This document shows, piece by piece, positions 44,420-55,800 of a DNA stretch of 64,000 nucleotides (positions within the stretch are counted from its first letter, which is position 1; every line of letters begins with the position of its first letter). The stretch is from a virus. The translations under genes and the position numbers were made by a program. The stretch lies in the IMG/VR virus record IMGVR_UViG_3300036770_003657, positions 1-64,000 of that record; one strand, given 5' to 3'. Under the pieces are notes generated by a model. It had not been told where the DNA came from. It worked only from the letters and a program-made list of their open reading frames with translations, and searched no databases.

Positions 44420-47400
44420 TTATCGTTTATCATCATAACACCAGCCCCTATCAACCCCTGTATAAACTAATGTAAATGCTATTCCTGCTGTACTTAAAGT
44501 TAAGTCACTATTAATTCCATTAATTTTATTACCATTTCTAATTACTTCTACAACAAAAATTGAAAAGTCCTTCTTATCTACAATCCTTATCTCATCACCT
44601 ACTGATGGAGCCACCGGGTTAGTTAAGTTAGGTGGTAATCGTATTTCTAAATTACCATTAGTTGTATCTACTAGCAGTCTATCACCTGCATAAGCATCGT
44701 AACTGGTAATTACTGTTTTCCAAGCTGGTCTAAATCTACCTGGTAATGTCACTGAACTATTTGTTGAGCCTAGAGTTAATATACTGTTATTAGCACCACC
44801 AATAGTCATAGTGCCTGTTACCCCTGTAAATACACTTTTATTAACACTAGTACTGGTTAAATTTCCTACTATTTCTAAAACTTGATCTACTCTAGCTGAA
44901 GTTAACACAGCAGGATTTGTACCACTAGCACCGGTGATTGACCCGTTGACCCAAATAGAACCACCAACACTTACTGTACCTGCGTCTGTTACAGTAAAAT
45001 TGCTAGTTCCTCGTACTTCATTATACTGATTTCTAAATAATATACCACCTGTAGCATAGTAACTGTTATTTGGCAGTAATAGTTGACTTCTTACAAGAAA
45101 ATTATTTCTAGAGATAACTACAGGAAATTGTGTTCTATATTCCTGTATACCACCTACAATAACTGTAGGGATATCAGATTTTGGACTAGCATTAGGACCT
45201 TGTATAGCAGTATCTCGCCACCAATCCTCAGTTTTTAAAGGTAAGTCAACAGGTTCACCCATTAGGATATCTTGAGTATTATTGGCAAAAAACACTCTTT
45301 CTAAATTTTGTGGAGCGAACTCAAATTCTTGGACATTATCACTAGTTTGTACAAATGCTCTAACTCTACCAGATACATTACCAGTTCTCAGAGTAATATT
45401 ACCAGTAGATCCAGCCTGTAGTAGACCTGCTTCAACTATGGTATTACTTCCACCTAAAATGATAGCTGCCGAATTACCACCTATAGTTATAGCAGTGACA
45501 TCAGTAAAAATACTACCACTATTACTCGAAGCTAAAATATTAGCTCCTTCAACTGTTAAATTACCTTCAATAATTGTTGAGGTAGCATTTAAATTTAATG
45601 TTCTAGTTCCTTGTCTTGACCCAAAACTACCAGCACTTCCGTCACCAAATATATTAACTGTGCTAGCATCTTGTGCCATATTGATTGTTTTCGTGGCAGT
45701 AGTATTGAAAAGATTTACAACCTGACCTGAACTTCTGACTACTCCAGGATTACCAATATTATCACCTATAACTAAATCATCATAAGTTTGTAATTTACTT
45801 AGAGCATTTACGTATGCAACATTACTGGCTAAATTACCTAAATTAATATTACGACTTTCAGCTCCAACATTTATAGTTTCCACTGTAGTATTTAAAATAT
45901 CAAATGACCCTGTAAATGCAGGATCTACTCTAATTTCACCAACATTATCAAAAGTTAGCCCATCTTGTAATATAAAGTTTTCTTGTGCAGTAGTTATATC
46001 AATTAATCTTACACCTTGGTTTGGTTCAAGTGCTCCAATTTCTAAATCAAAAGCACCAATACTAGTAACTAGGTTATTTCTTATACTGACATTATCTATT
46101 TGATAGATACCTTGAATATTAATATCACCTATGATATTAACATCGTTTTTAAAGGTTACTTGCCCATTATTAGCACCAATATAGATAGCAGTAGCCTCAT
46201 CTCCTATATTAATGGTTTGAGTAGTTTCATTTAAAAGATTAAAAACTGTATTACCACTGTTTAAATTTTGACCATTAAGAGTTAGTACTTCTTCTACAAT
46301 TAGGTTGTTATTAATAGTAGTATTACCAGTAGTTGCTGCTATATTAATTTCAGTAGCTTCCCCTCCAAAATTAATAGTTTCTGTGTTAGCATTAAAAATG
46401 TTAATTGTATCGTTATTAGTTTGTAAGTTCCCTCTAAAATTAACATCACCATTTACATCTAATGTAGCAATGGGAGCATTAGTCATAACACCTAATCTTG
46501 AATCACTAGCTTTAACAAATACTGCATCAACAAATGTAGCATCATCTTTTACTGTAATAACAAAATCTTGATCAGCTCGATTATTACGCAGTCTTACAGG
46601 AGGTGTTAATGGATTACCATCTTGTAGTTGTTGTGTTTCAAATGTAAGATTAGGCCCCCAGCCTAAACTTAAAGGTTTATTTAAAATGTCACTTAGGTTA
46701 CTAGTGTTTGCTCCAGTAATAGTTAATCTACCATCAATAGTATTGTTTCCTGAAACTTTTACAAATTCATCTACACTAATTGGTGAGCCAAAAGCATCAA
46801 CTAAGCTTTCTGATCGTGCAGCAGTAACATTAAACTTAAATAGATTACTTACTGGAGTAAATCCTTTAACAATATTTCCGCTAATAAGTTCAGAGTTTAA
46901 TTTTAGACCTTCCCCTTCTGAATAATTTGGAGTAAAATCGTCATTACTAAAAATACCTACTAAAATATTTCCTAATTTAAGTTTAGCTATTATATGATTA
47001 TTACCGTTAATATCTTTTACTGTAGCTATTTCAAATCCTGAAATTCCTTGTTGATTAGTATATATAGGACCAGCTAGTCTTAGGCCAGCTCCATCATTAA
47101 AGTATAACTGTCTAGTTTCATTATTAAACCAAAAGTCCCCTACACTGGTTGCTGGTTCTGTAGTGGAAATAATAGGTCTAGCGAACTCTTTAAAGTCGTT
47201 GCCATCATAAATTTTTAAGCTATTATCACTGGTATCAAACCATAATTGACCTTGAATAGGACTTCTAGGTGCTTCATCGCTGGCAAAATTCTCTAATAAT
47301 TTAATAAAATTTTCATTAAAATACTCACCATAATTTGGTGTATTTTTACCAATTAATGCCAAATCAGTAGTGGTTCTGTCTATACTATTATCTAATATAT

Positions 47401-47443
47401 CAGTTAGTATAGTACCATTAGTTTTGTTTAGGGTATATGGCAT
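44420..47443 (-). CDS. Long tail fibre-type protein with shared N-terminal module, 1007 aa
   Basis: Residues 1-125 carry the shared module (LALIGKNTPNYGEYFNENFI, GQLWFDTSDNSLKIYDG). The central 700 residues consist of short Thr/Asn-rich repeats of the form NIGxxATxINIGAxxGxxT, a pattern typical of beta-helical fibre shafts. The C-terminal 100 residues form a globular domain ending GVDRGWCYDDKR. Probably trimeric. Confidence 0.8.
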   Translation of the reverse strand: MPYTLNKTNGTILTDILDNSIDRTTTDLALIGKNTPNYGEYFNENFIKLLENFASDEAPRSPIQGQLWFDTSDNSLKIYDGNDFKEFARPIISTTEPATSVGDFWFNNETRQLYFNDGAGLRLAGPIYTNQQGISGFEIATVKDINGNNHIIAKLKLGNILVGIFSNDDFTPNYSEGEGLKLNSELISGNIVKGFTPVSNLFKFNVTAARSESLVDAFGSPISVDEFVKVSGNNTIDGRLTITGANTSNLSDILNKPLSLGWGPNLTFETQQLQDGNPLTPPVRLRNNRADQDFVITVKDDATFVDAVFVKASDSRLGVMTNAPIATLDVNGDVNFRGNLQTNNDTINIFNANTETINFGGEATEINIAATTGNTTINNNLIVEEVLTLNGQNLNSGNTVFNLLNETTQTINIGDEATAIYIGANNGQVTFKNDVNIIGDINIQGIYQIDNVSIRNNLVTSIGAFDLEIGALEPNQGVRLIDITTAQENFILQDGLTFDNVGEIRVDPAFTGSFDILNTTVETINVGAESRNINLGNLASNVAYVNALSKLQTYDDLVIGDNIGNPGVVRSSGQVVNLFNTTATKTINMAQDASTVNIFGDGSAGSFGSRQGTRTLNLNATSTIIEGNLTVEGANILASSNSGSIFTDVTAITIGGNSAAIILGGSNTIVEAGLLQAGSTGNITLRTGNVSGRVRAFVQTSDNVQEFEFAPQNLERVFFANNTQDILMGEPVDLPLKTEDWWRDTAIQGPNASPKSDIPTVIVGGIQEYRTQFPVVISRNNFLVRSQLLLPNNSYYATGGILFRNQYNEVRGTSNFTVTDAGTVSVGGSIWVNGSITGASGTNPAVLTSARVDQVLEIVGNLTSTSVNKSVFTGVTGTMTIGGANNSILTLGSTNSSVTLPGRFRPAWKTVITSYDAYAGDRLLVDTTNGNLEIRLPPNLTNPVAPSVGDEIRIVDKKDFSIFVVEVIRNGNKINGINSDLTLSTAGIAFTLVYTGVDRGWCYDDKR

Positions 47444-49521
47444 TATATTTTCCCAGTATAAATTATGTAATGTAAACCGTCAGTTAATCTAACTGATCCA
47501 GATCCTGTACCTGGATGCGTGGCCCCAACCCAAGTAGCAGTAAATACGCTATTAACTTGTGCAGTACCAGTTAGTCCTAATGCTGCCCAATTTGTATCAC
47601 CTACATTTGTAATAACATAGCTAAGATTTTTTAGTATTTCATTTGGTTTAAAATTGGGAACCATATTTCTTAAATCAGGTAGACAAAATGTGTTGACTCC
47701 ACTACCAAAGCTAGGTAATTGTTCTAAAGGTTTGTATCGTAGACCTATTTTATTAAACAATTCTTGATAAAAAGTTTGTGGTAATTCACGACCATCACAA
47801 GGCAAGTAACCAACAGGCAGTGCCGATAAACTTCCGCTATAAAGTATAATTGTTGCTGTTGGAGTGACTGGTAAACTATCTGCTATACCTTTTTTAGTTG
47901 TTTTATAATAATCAGTTCCTCTTTGAACTAGAAAAGTATCTGTGTTTTGAATATAGAATAATTCTGTTTTTGAATTAATTAAATTAGTACTAAGTTCGGT
48001 TTTAATTGTAATAGTGTCTGGTGAGTTTTTTATTGAAATTGGCTGTGCTGGATTAGTTGCGTTAACAAAATTTATTTCGCTATCACTACTAGTAACTATA
48101 GTTACAGGGTCACCAAATCCTATTGAATATCCATCAATAGTGCCTGTTCCACCGCTAATGCTTAAATTATTTGCTATAATATTTCCATAAATTATAGGAT
48201 AATTGTTTGATTCACCAATCTGATCTACCCATAATCTTGCCCATTTTTTATCAGGTTGTCCTAACTCATGAATTGGTTGAAGATCTCCATTTTGTAAAAT
48301 GTTTTGTCTAGGAATTATATTGCCAACATTAATAATATTTCCATCATCAGGATCAAAATTTGTATAATTAATATCAAACGTAATATCACCAACTAATGAT
48401 AACGGGCCATCTGTTTCTAGTCCCTGTATACCAGCTACTACCTTTCCATCTGCTAATAAATTTCCAGATGCTATAATATTTCCAGTAACATCTAATGCTT
48501 CCTGCGGAGCAGTTTTATTAATGCCTACACGACCGCCACCTTCACCAGATACTCTAACTACTGAATTAAAATCACTACTCGTAGGTTTTTTAATTCTTAA
48601 TTCTATAGCTTGATTTGGATTTTTATTGTATAAAAAACTTACTTGTGAAGTTTTACCAATTTGAAAACTTGAATCAGATCCTATGTTTATACCATTATCT
48701 GCTCTAATGTTTATTTCATGATTAGTTGTACTAATAATATCCGAACGTAAAAAATTACCAGCACCAATAACATCAGTTCCAACCAATAATGCTTGAGCCT
48801 TTTCACTAGTTCCCCAAAATTTTGTATTAGAATCAAAACTACTATTACTTAAATTTAATCCTTGTTTAAAACTCTTAAATCCTTCATAAATTAATTTTGG
48901 AGTAAAATCTTTGTCACTTAATACTGCTACTCGTCTAGCTTTTATAAAAAAGCTAACAACAGCTACAGGTTGATTATCTAAACTATTAATGACTTCCTCA
49001 ACTTCGATACCAGTTTTTTCAAAAGCATTAAACAATGGCCCTACTAGGTTATAGCCAGTTCCATTAAAAATATAAAGTTGATTTTTACTAGTATCAACAT
49101 ACAAATCACCCTTCTTTAAATTTGTGCTTTCTAAATTTAAAGTACTAGGTGATACTGCTGCTTTTTTAATTAATCCTATAGGAAGCCAAGTAGTACCATC
49201 ATAAACCTTTAATCCGTATGTGTTTAAACTAGAACTTGCACTGGGACTAGGGTCTATTATTTGTAGACTATTAGTATTGAACCAAAGTTGCCCACGTTCT
49301 GGGTTGGTAGGTGCGTTATTGCTGGCAAAATTTTCTAACAAATGTAAAAAATTTTCTGCAATATCCTTAGTATAACTTCCTGAATACTTTCTTCCTAGTA
49401 ATGTTAACGATGTAGATGAGTCTAGGCTACCATCATTAATAACAATATTACTTGTAGATCTTCCGTTACTAATTGGTCTGCTTGGGTCTGAAAATTCTAT
49501 TTCTGTACTCATATTATTCAC
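47443..49521 (-). CDS. Tail fibre-type protein with tail-collar domain, 692 aa
   Basis: N-terminal shared module (LTLLGRKYSGSYTKDIAENF, GQLWFNTNSLQ), a beta-rich middle, and near residues 560-640 a phage tail collar domain (LPVGYLPCDGRELPQTFYQE, FCLPDLRNMVP). Collar domains cap fibre tips or connect fibre segments. The start overlaps the end of the next gene upstream by 8 bases; the stop shares a base with the next start. Confidence 0.82.
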   Translation of the reverse strand: MNNMSTEIEFSDPSRPISNGRSTSNIVINDGSLDSSTSLTLLGRKYSGSYTKDIAENFLHLLENFASNNAPTNPERGQLWFNTNSLQIIDPSPSASSSLNTYGLKVYDGTTWLPIGLIKKAAVSPSTLNLESTNLKKGDLYVDTSKNQLYIFNGTGYNLVGPLFNAFEKTGIEVEEVINSLDNQPVAVVSFFIKARRVAVLSDKDFTPKLIYEGFKSFKQGLNLSNSSFDSNTKFWGTSEKAQALLVGTDVIGAGNFLRSDIISTTNHEINIRADNGINIGSDSSFQIGKTSQVSFLYNKNPNQAIELRIKKPTSSDFNSVVRVSGEGGGRVGINKTAPQEALDVTGNIIASGNLLADGKVVAGIQGLETDGPLSLVGDITFDINYTNFDPDDGNIINVGNIIPRQNILQNGDLQPIHELGQPDKKWARLWVDQIGESNNYPIIYGNIIANNLSISGGTGTIDGYSIGFGDPVTIVTSSDSEINFVNATNPAQPISIKNSPDTITIKTELSTNLINSKTELFYIQNTDTFLVQRGTDYYKTTKKGIADSLPVTPTATIILYSGSLSALPVGYLPCDGRELPQTFYQELFNKIGLRYKPLEQLPSFGSGVNTFCLPDLRNMVPNFKPNEILKNLSYVITNVGDTNWAALGLTGTAQVNSVFTATWVGATHPGTGSGSVRLTDGLHYIIYTGKI

Positions 49522-50122
49522 CCATCAAACCAGTTAAACTTTGTATTCTTACAGTATAATCAATTTGAATTAATCTATTCAAACTTTTTTGTACAGGGTG
49601 AAAAATAACATGCGTAAGTAATCTATCACCACCTGATTCGTTATCAGTTACAAGTCCTAATTCATCAAAAGTATATAAACTATTGTTATCAGTTGTATTG
49701 TCAAATGCCTCCTGACCATCTGGCTCACCATAATCTAGTAAACAAGTTACAAAAACGTCTGTATAGGTTGTTCCAGTTACATGCCTTGTTTCTACATAGT
49801 TTCTCACAGGATCAGTATTTGCTGTACTAGTATCATCAACAATTTTGCTGTATGTTTGATTATATAAGTTAGCATTTACACCTGTAGTATTTGGTGTAAG
49901 ATATGTGATAATTCCTGTAGGATCTACAGCAGTACCACCATTCCCAAAGACCATTTTTGTAACAAATCCGCTACCTGAATTAGCTAGACTATTAGCCAAT
50001 GCTATACTCATGTTTTCGTAGTGAATAGCATTACGTTTATTGATGTAGACTTCTTGAGAACTAGGATCCCAAATTTTTATGTGCCCTTCAATATGAACTC
50101 CGCCGAAATCTCTTGTTTGCAT
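49514..50122 (-). CDS. Virion structural protein, 202 aa
   Basis: VHIEGHIKIWDPSSQEVYIN at the start and a beta-rich body (HVTGTTYTDVFVTCLLDYGE) suggest a fibre or baseplate component. Late box AATAAATA lies 18 bases upstream. No enzymatic motif. Confidence 0.65.
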   Translation of the reverse strand: MQTRDFGGVHIEGHIKIWDPSSQEVYINKRNAIHYENMSIALANSLANSGSGFVTKMVFGNGGTAVDPTGIITYLTPNTTGVNANLYNQTYSKIVDDTSTANTDPVRNYVETRHVTGTTYTDVFVTCLLDYGEPDGQEAFDNTTDNNSLYTFDELGLVTDNESGGDRLLTHVIFHPVQKSLNRLIQIDYTVRIQSLTGLMGE

Positions 50123-50140
50123 ATGTTCTCTCTATCAAAA

Positions 50141-50148
50141 TATTTATT
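50141..50148 (-). promoter_or_regulatory. Candidate T4-type late promoter box
   Basis: AATAAATA on the minus strand, with GAGAGAA before the ATG at 50122. Confidence 0.45.
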
Positions 50149-50168
50149 ATATTTAAAAAGTGCTAGTA

Positions 50169-51755
50169 TTACCTTCTAATGCGTTGCCTAGGGTATAATC
50201 TACCACTATTTGGTCTAGGCTTATAATTAAGCTTGGGCCAAGTTGATCCTGTGTCTGGTCGTTCCTTATAATAAAATAAGTATCTATTAGCACTGCCTTG
50301 TAGGCTAAAATAATCATTATAACCACCATTAGTATCTGTCATTTGTCCATACTTGCTATATTTCACTAAGTAATCTCTAACTTGACTTTGATTAAAATTG
50401 GGATAAATTTCTAAAACACAGGCTAATAAACCACATACTTGGGGACTGGCCATACTGGTTCCATTATACTTACTGATCCAATATGTAGTACCTGCGCTGC
50501 GTGGATCACCTACTCCACCACTAAGAACGCTGCTCATTATACTGCGGCCTGGTGCGTAGATATCGATTCTCGGGCCACAATTACTGAAATCTGCTTTGGC
50601 TTCGTTGATGCTACGTCCTATAGCACCTACACAAATACTATCATTTCCCACATTTGGTGCCATACCTTGATGATAAAAGATATTATATCCATTCCAAATA
50701 TAATAATTGTTGTAATCCAGCCCACCTTCTACGTCAATTTTATAGCTTTCATTACCAGCAGCACCAACCATAATTATACCATCATCAATGGCATCTTGTA
50801 CATCTGCTTCTAAAGCAAAGTATCTTGCTGGTGTACTAGCAGTTACTCCATCATTTATTACACCTAAGCTTTCTAAAAATGCGCTAGTCAATCCTGTAGT
50901 ATAATCCACACCCCTCACATTTACTCTTGTAATACTGGAAATATCAAGTCCATAACCATAGCCCCAGCTATTATTACATATTGTAGGATTTCTTCTACCT
51001 GTAGCTGGGTTAATAGGTTTACTATTATGCCAAGCTCTTATATAATCAAATAGGAATAGCGTATCTAAACCATTTGGGTCTGTAGAATAAGGATGTAAAT
51101 TATAAATGTTAGCACCTCTTGCCCAACCTTGCGTGTTTCCCGCAGCAGTTCCAGCAACGTGCATGCCATGATTATTATCCCCATTAGCAGTTAAAGGCGT
51201 ATATTGATAAACACCTGGTGGGCTAGCATGTTGTAGCCAGTTATATTGTACTACCTTAGTACCACCAGTACCATCACTGTTGACTGCCATTTCAGGGTGG
51301 TCTGGGTTTATAAACCCATCAACAATAACTATATCCACGTTACGACCTTCAGCGTTAACTTGAATAGTCCCAGATTGACTTTTTGTTGCTAAAAAATCAT
51401 CGCCCCAATTTTCCCTTTGTACTCCTTCAACACATCTTAATAAAGCCCAATTTTTAAAAAGACTGTTATTATTAGCAGACTTATCCCAATAATCACTAGT
51501 TTGAACCCAACTACGCACCACCTTCATACCAAGCTCTTCTGGTCTCAGCATACAGGATAAGACTCTTGGATCGTTTCTAATCTGTTCAGCTTCCTCATCA
51601 GTAAGCATATAATGAGTATTACGGCTTATTTCTCTACGATTAACACACTCTATCATTCTATCTGGTATGTACAGATTACCGCCAGGTGTTTCCATATCCT
51701 CGTAAAAGGCTGCTAAATCATCAAAATTCTTTAAGGTAACTATATATTCTCTCAT
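50169..51755 (-). CDS. Subtilisin-like serine protease (S8 family), 528 aa
   Basis: Complete catalytic triad: D146 ([16 protein letters not shown]), H196 ([12 protein letters not shown]), S434 ([13 protein letters not shown]), with the oxyanion asparagine N335 (GAAGNES). Residues 1-130 form a non-catalytic N-terminal region without a clear signal peptide. The length is normal for a subtilase plus pro-region. Lying between tail fibre and collagen-like genes, it may mature tail proteins or be a virion-borne protease that digests host surface protein. Confidence 0.92.
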   Translation of the reverse strand: MREYIVTLKNFDDLAAFYEDMETPGGNLYIPDRMIECVNRREISRNTHYMLTDEEAEQIRNDPRVLSCMLRPEELGMKVVRSWVQTSDYWDKSANNNSLFKNWALLRCVEGVQRENWGDDFLATKSQSGTIQVNAEGRNVDIVIVDGFINPDHPEMAVNSDGTGGTKVVQYNWLQHASPPGVYQYTPLTANGDNNHGMHVAGTAAGNTQGWARGANIYNLHPYSTDPNGLDTLFLFDYIRAWHNSKPINPATGRRNPTICNNSWGYGYGLDISSITRVNVRGVDYTTGLTSAFLESLGVINDGVTASTPARYFALEADVQDAIDDGIIMVGAAGNESYKIDVEGGLDYNNYYIWNGYNIFYHQGMAPNVGNDSICVGAIGRSINEAKADFSNCGPRIDIYAPGRSIMSSVLSGGVGDPRSAGTTYWISKYNGTSMASPQVCGLLACVLEIYPNFNQSQVRDYLVKYSKYGQMTDTNGGYNDYFSLQGSANRYLFYYKERPDTGSTWPKLNYKPRPNSGRLYPRQRIRR

Positions 51756-52840
51756 GCTTCAGCCTGTAATAAAGTTAATGTTACAGTTACAGTGGTACTA
51801 GAACCACTTAAGTTTGTTACTGCTACTGGTATTGTAGTGGTTACTGGTGATTCATCATTAAATCCATGTACTGCTGGAACCATTACAACTGTTTCAGCAC
51901 CAGTGGTAATAATCTCAGTAATTACACCGGCATCATAAGCTGGATCAGAACCTTGCGTCCTACTTGCATCCGCTGTCCTTGTTGCGTCAGATACATATAA
52001 CCTGACCCATGCCGCTTGATCAGTTTGTATTTTATATAACACATAACCTTTAAATCCAATAATATCTAAATTTGCTGTGCTATTATCACTCAATGAAGAC
52101 GTAGTTCCTTGTCTTGTAGTTCTACTACCTATAAATCCAGTACCCTGTGGTCCTGGTTCACCTTGAATACCTTGCTCACCTTGTGGTCCTGGTTCACCTT
52201 GAATACCTTGCTCACCTTGTGGTCCTTGTTCACCTTGAATACCTTGCTCACCTTGTGGTCCTGGTTCACCTTGTGGTCCTGGTTCACCTTGAATACCTTG
52301 CTCACCTTGTGGTCCTGGTTCACCTTGAATACCTTGCTCACCTTGTGGTCCTGGTTCACCTTGTGGTCCTGGTTCACCTTGAATACCTTGCTCACCCTGT
52401 GGTCCTTGTTCACCTTGTATACCTTGTTCACCTTGTGGTCCTTGTTCACCTTGAATACCTTGTTCACCTTGTGGTCCTGGTTCACCTTGAATACCTTGCT
52501 CACCTTGTGGTCCTTGTTCACCTTGAATACCTTGCTCACCTTGTGGTCCTGGTTCACCTTGTGGTCCTGGTTCACCTTGTGGTCCTGGTTCACCTTGTGG
52601 TCCTGCCGGTCCCTGAAGCCCTTGTGAACCCGTTGCTCCAGCCAATCCTTGTGGTCCTTGTGGACCTTGTGGTCCTTGTGGACCTTCAGTAAATTGAATA
52701 GCCTCTATAGCAGTTTGTAAAGTTTGAATACTGGTATAGTTTTCAGTAAAATTTTCATTAATTTTAATAGCAGCTCGTCGAATACTGTCACCAGTACCAT
52801 CGTTAGCTCTAGTTCCTACATTAATTGTCTGCTTGGCCAT
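51752..52840 (-). CDS. Collagen-like tail fibre protein, 362 aa
   Basis: Residues 1-50 ([30 protein letters not shown]) are an N-terminal motif often found in phage fibre proteins. Residues 55-235 are Gly-X-Y repeats, mostly [18 protein letters not shown] units, which form a collagen triple helix. The C-terminal 125 residues are a beta-rich head ([39 protein letters not shown]). Trimeric fibre; the repeats make copy number unstable. Confidence 0.85.
   Translation of the reverse strand: MAKQTINVGTRANDGTGDSIRRAAIKINENFTENYTSIQTLQTAIEAIQFTEGPQGPQGPQGPQGLAGATGSQGLQGPAGPQGEPGPQGEPGPQGEPGPQGEQGIQGEQGPQGEQGIQGEPGPQGEQGIQGEQGPQGEQGIQGEQGPQGEQGIQGEPGPQGEPGPQGEQGIQGEPGPQGEQGIQGEPGPQGEPGPQGEQGIQGEQGPQGEQGIQGEPGPQGEQGIQGEPGPQGTGFIGSRTTRQGTTSSLSDNSTANLDIIGFKGYVLYKIQTDQAAWVRLYVSDATRTADASRTQGSDPAYDAGVITEIITTGAETVVMVPAVHGFNDESPVTTTIPVAVTNLSGSSTTVTVTLTLLQAEA
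52140..52700 (-). repeat. Tandem DNA repeat encoding Gly-X-Y collagen
   Basis: Mixture of 18- and 36-base units built from GGTCCTGGTTCACCT and GAATACCTTGCTCACCT on the plus strand. Nearly perfect repetition suggests recent expansion or recombination between units. Confidence 0.85.
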
Positions 52841-52842
52841 TT

Positions 52843-55800
52843 TTATTCCTCATCCGTCTTAAGTTTGTCTAAATCTACAGAATATGATGTACTATCTAGT
52901 GTTGTCTGTGTACCTCTAATTTCAGCTACTTGAATCTTTAAGAATTCAGATACTTTATTATTCGATTCTGCAAGACTCTTTCCAATATCACTCCAAACTG
53001 TACCTTGTTTCCTAACCACAGTAATTCTTGTGTTTACCGGTATACTTTTATCTAGTTTAATAAATGCTACAGGTCTACCATTTGTAGTACCGTGATCTAC
53101 CCCATCTGTAATAAAATCTGCCGCATAATTTACATCTCCTTCTGGACTATGTGGATGTATTTCTGCATTATGAATAGTATATTCATATTTTTTAAGTCTT
53201 GTAGTACCGATAAAAATTTCAGTATCTAAAACATTCTTGTCAAAATTATTAGTTATAGAATTACTTCTTACCACAGGTAACCAAGGAACTACAATTATTT
53301 CAATATTTCCTGAATCGTTTACTGAGCCAAAATCAGTTTGTTCCCAATTAGGATTGTTAGCACTTGGATGATCAGTAACATTACTTAATGTTTCCTGCCA
53401 CCAATCTGTTTCTAAATCGGGTTGTTGATTAATATTTTTAATAACACCATCTACAGTTTTTATTGAAGTATATAACTTATTGTTATATACAACTTGTTGG
53501 TTAAGTTTATAAATTATTTGACTATCCCATAAGTCATAATTAACGCCATTAACAGATAACCAATTAGTGTTGTTGTAACTTACTACGTCATTTTTAAAAT
53601 ACCTTATAGCAGGTTGCCATTCACCACTCCAATTATAGGTAATTATTACGTCCTCATATGGAATATTTTCGTCAAATCCTATATCATTTACTTCTGTTCC
53701 TACGCTGTGTACTAGTGGAACACCAGTGCCTAGAGTACCCCTACGTAGATCCATTAGTCTATTACCAATTCGTGTATAATATTCTATTCTTTCACCATTT
53801 ATATAAACTATACCTGGTAAATTACTTTCCTTAATTGGAAATGCTACTCTATTACTTTGTTCAATAATTACTTCTTTATCAGTACTTGTAAGATTTTGTA
53901 TTAATCGTGTTGTTCTATTTCTACTTAAACGTTTATAAGTATAGTCATTTAACATGTCTTTGAATAACATAAAACTTACAGGAGTTCTTTCTATATTACT
54001 AACAAAGGTAATAATACCTATCTTATCATCACCATTAGGTTCATCTACTAATTTGATGCTCTTTTTATCTTCTTGTAGTATATAATCTGTTAAAGGAACT
54101 AGTAATTTTTTGTTTTTAGTGACCCATACATAATTACTATTTTTAATTTCTTGATCTAGATAAAATACCCCGCCACTGGCCTGTATCAAAATTGGATAGT
54201 AGGCATTTTCTAATAGTAAAGTATTGTTATTTTCTATATCTAGATATGTTCTATTAATACCTAATAGATCGTGGTTAGTCATTGCAATCACTTCTATTCT
54301 AGTACCTGCTGGAAAGGGCACTCTAAATCTTATTCTACTGTATCCTAGTGTATTGTCTATAAAATATTCTGCAAATTTAACAATAGTAACTAATACTAGT
54401 GCATTTTCTCTATAGTAATTAGGTTTGATAGTTATTACGCCATCTAATAAATTTAAAGTATATGCAATAGCATCAGGAACTTTTATACCATCTATAAACA
54501 CTTCATAATCAGTACTTGAGTAAACATCTAAATCATTTTTATTCAAGGGTATAGGATATTGTGTTCTTCTATTAGTTAGAGTAAATTTGAATTGATCCAC
54601 ACTATTCAATATATCATCACCTACTCTAACTATTGTACTAACTCCTAATGGAATCTTATATCCTACAAAATTTTGTAAATTGAATATAGTACTAGTACCA
54701 TTGCTTATAATAATTTCTCTAGTCAAAATACTTTGACTTACATCACTGCTTAAGAACACACTGAATACCAGTATATCGCCTTGTTTAACTACTTCTGGAA
54801 ATTTAATTCCAATTTTACCAACTTTAATATAAGCATCTACATTATCTTGCACTTTTTCCCAATATTTTTCATTTGGTATTTGTGTATTATCAGCTATGTC
54901 TAAAACAAAAGGCAAATTATTTCTATTACTATTAACTAAACTTTTAAACAATGTATTTTGATATACTATTTCATCACCTATTTTATAAAATACGGTATTT
55001 TGCCAAGATCCATAGGTTTTAAATGGTATATTAGTTAGTACTCTGCCTGCTACAACTGTAAACACTCTGACATTTGGTTGGTGATCAATATCTAATATGA
55101 TAATTTCACTATCTTCTTCTACAACAAAACTATTAGTTTCTATCATATCTAAACCATTGAATCCTAGACCAATTACGGATAAGTCTTGATTTTCTTCAGG
55201 TGTCTCAAAAAGAGTTATAGTTAAATTATTGTAATCAAAATAATAATCATCAATGCTTAATAATCTTTCATTTAGTTTTACAATAATAGCTTTGTCATTG
55301 TTTGGATAATTTGTTATGGTGTAATCTTTACTACTACCATCTGTAATAAATCTTTCACAAAATACTTCACTAGTAACTGTGGTATTTCTTTCAAACACTT
55401 TTATAGCCAATGTATCATAAACGTGTCCTGGCAACATTTCCTCAGGTGCAGGACTCGTTGTAGGTGTAATAAAGTTATCACCATCTATTATGATATCATC
55501 TGCTCGTAATCCACTAGCTGTTCTATAAATTGGGTTAAGTTTGGGTAAATTACCACCATCTATAATAGTATCATATAGTTCGTCATCTGTTGGTTCTCCT
55601 GCATCCCAATTTCTGCTGCCCCAACTATAAGCTCCGTCCCATAAATTAGGCTTGTCAAAACCAATTCCAGTAACACTTACACCACCATAATCAATACCAA
55701 TCATTAATTGATCAAAATCAATACCTAACATGCCACTGGTTGGTTTATAAAAATACTTTATTCTTTCTAAAGCATTTAAATTATTAAAGTCTTTATCATA

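Noticed and set aside
43606-46925. Plus-strand frames across the tail fibre genes
   Set aside because: Antisense shadows of well-supported structural genes, without ribosome sites or promoters.
52109-52692. Long plus-strand and shifted minus-strand frames across the collagen region
   Set aside because: They are low-complexity shadows of the Gly-X-Y repeat.
52140-52700. CRISPR-like array
   Set aside because: The repeats are contiguous in-frame collagen codons with no unique spacers.
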